Part shown: in pieces, positions 6,382 to 6,461 of the stretch
How positions within the stretch are numbered: the first letter of the stretch is position 1
Layout: the number at the start of each line of letters is the position of its first letter
DNA from: an uncultured Actinomycetes bacterium
GTDB lineage: Bacteria > Actinomycetota > Actinomycetes > Mycobacteriales > Nakamurellaceae
Length of the DNA: 6,461 nucleotides
Reading direction: 5' to 3'
Assembly (NCBI GenBank): GCA_937926105.1
Contig: CALANS010000011.1
Coordinates: forward strand, 1-6,461
The notes under the pieces: model-generated
What the model saw: only the letters and a program-made list of their open reading frames with translations
Told to the model about the DNA's origin: nothing
Databases searched by the model: none
Program-made: the position numbers and the translations under genes

Positions 6382-6461
6382 GACGTGCCGCCGACGTACT
6401 CCCAGTGCCACGGCTCCTCTTGACCGTGGCCGGGCTCAGCCCACGCCGGGTGCACCCAACC
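6378..6461 (-). CDS. M15-family D-Ala-D-Ala carboxypeptidase, C-terminal 27 residues (cut by window edge)
   Basis: A minus-strand frame open from base 6461 ends in TGA at 6380-6378. It encodes GWVHPAWAEPG followed, after five residues, by EPWHWEYVGGTS. EPWHWEY is the closing motif of VanY-type M15 peptidases: the glutamate is the catalytic base and the histidine is the third zinc ligand. The GWVHPAWA stretch just before it is also typical. The remaining zinc ligands (an H and a D upstream) lie outside the window. Located first in a transfer operon, it probably trims or opens peptidoglycan for assembly of the transfer apparatus, a job done elsewhere by lytic transglycosylases or NlpC/P60 enzymes. 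The stop overlaps the next start as ATGA. Only the tail is visible, so total length and any export signal are unknown. Confidence 0.78.
   Translation of the reverse strand, partial: GWVHPAWAEPGHGQEEPWHWEYVGGTS

Noticed and set aside
1..6461. Search for oriT, relaxase, CRISPR array, tRNA, insertion sequence ends
   Set aside because: No repeat arrays, cloverleaf-like stretches, transposase motifs or relaxase motifs were seen by eye on either strand.

Overview
The window is a high-GC actinobacterial segment carrying part of a conjugative, type IV secretion-like (T4SS) transfer module. It most likely belongs to a plasmid or an integrative conjugative element of a Mycobacterium/Nocardia/Gordonia-type host, but the taxon is inferred only from base composition, codon use and protein flavour. 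Every gene I can support lies on the minus strand, so transcription runs from right to left. The long plus-strand ORFs are antisense shadows of these genes.

Layout in transcription order. (1) 6461-6378: the last 27 codons of an M15 (VanY-type) D-Ala-D-Ala carboxypeptidase, recognised by its EPWHWEY end motif. (2) 6381-5572: a membrane protein with a VirB2/pilin-like two-helix hairpin and an additional cysteine-containing soluble domain. (3) 5564-4575: a polytopic VirB6/TrbL-like channel protein. (4) 4578-3118: an SCO6880-type protein, which looks like the N-terminal half of VirB4. (5) 3081-1714: the VirB4-type ATPase half, with clear Walker A and Walker B motifs. (6) A gap of about 276 bp (1713-1438) with inverted repeats and no convincing gene. 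(7) 1437-358: an ArdC-like antirestriction protein (ssDNA-binding domain plus HExxH metalloprotease). (8) 361-1: the N-terminal 120 residues of a two-helix membrane protein that is probably the VirD4/TraG-type coupling protein, cut by the window edge.

Together these encode a wall hydrolase to open the peptidoglycan, a pilin/channel pair in the membrane, a split VirB4 motor, and an ArdC protein translationally coupled to the probable coupling protein. ArdC could protect incoming DNA from restriction in the recipient. Three gene junctions are ATGA stop/start overlaps (6381/6378, 4578/4575, 361/358) and another gap is only 7 bp, so the cluster is built for coordinated expression. The one large gap, before ardC, probably separates two transcription units. 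I see no tRNA, rRNA, CRISPR array, insertion sequence, relaxase or oriT.
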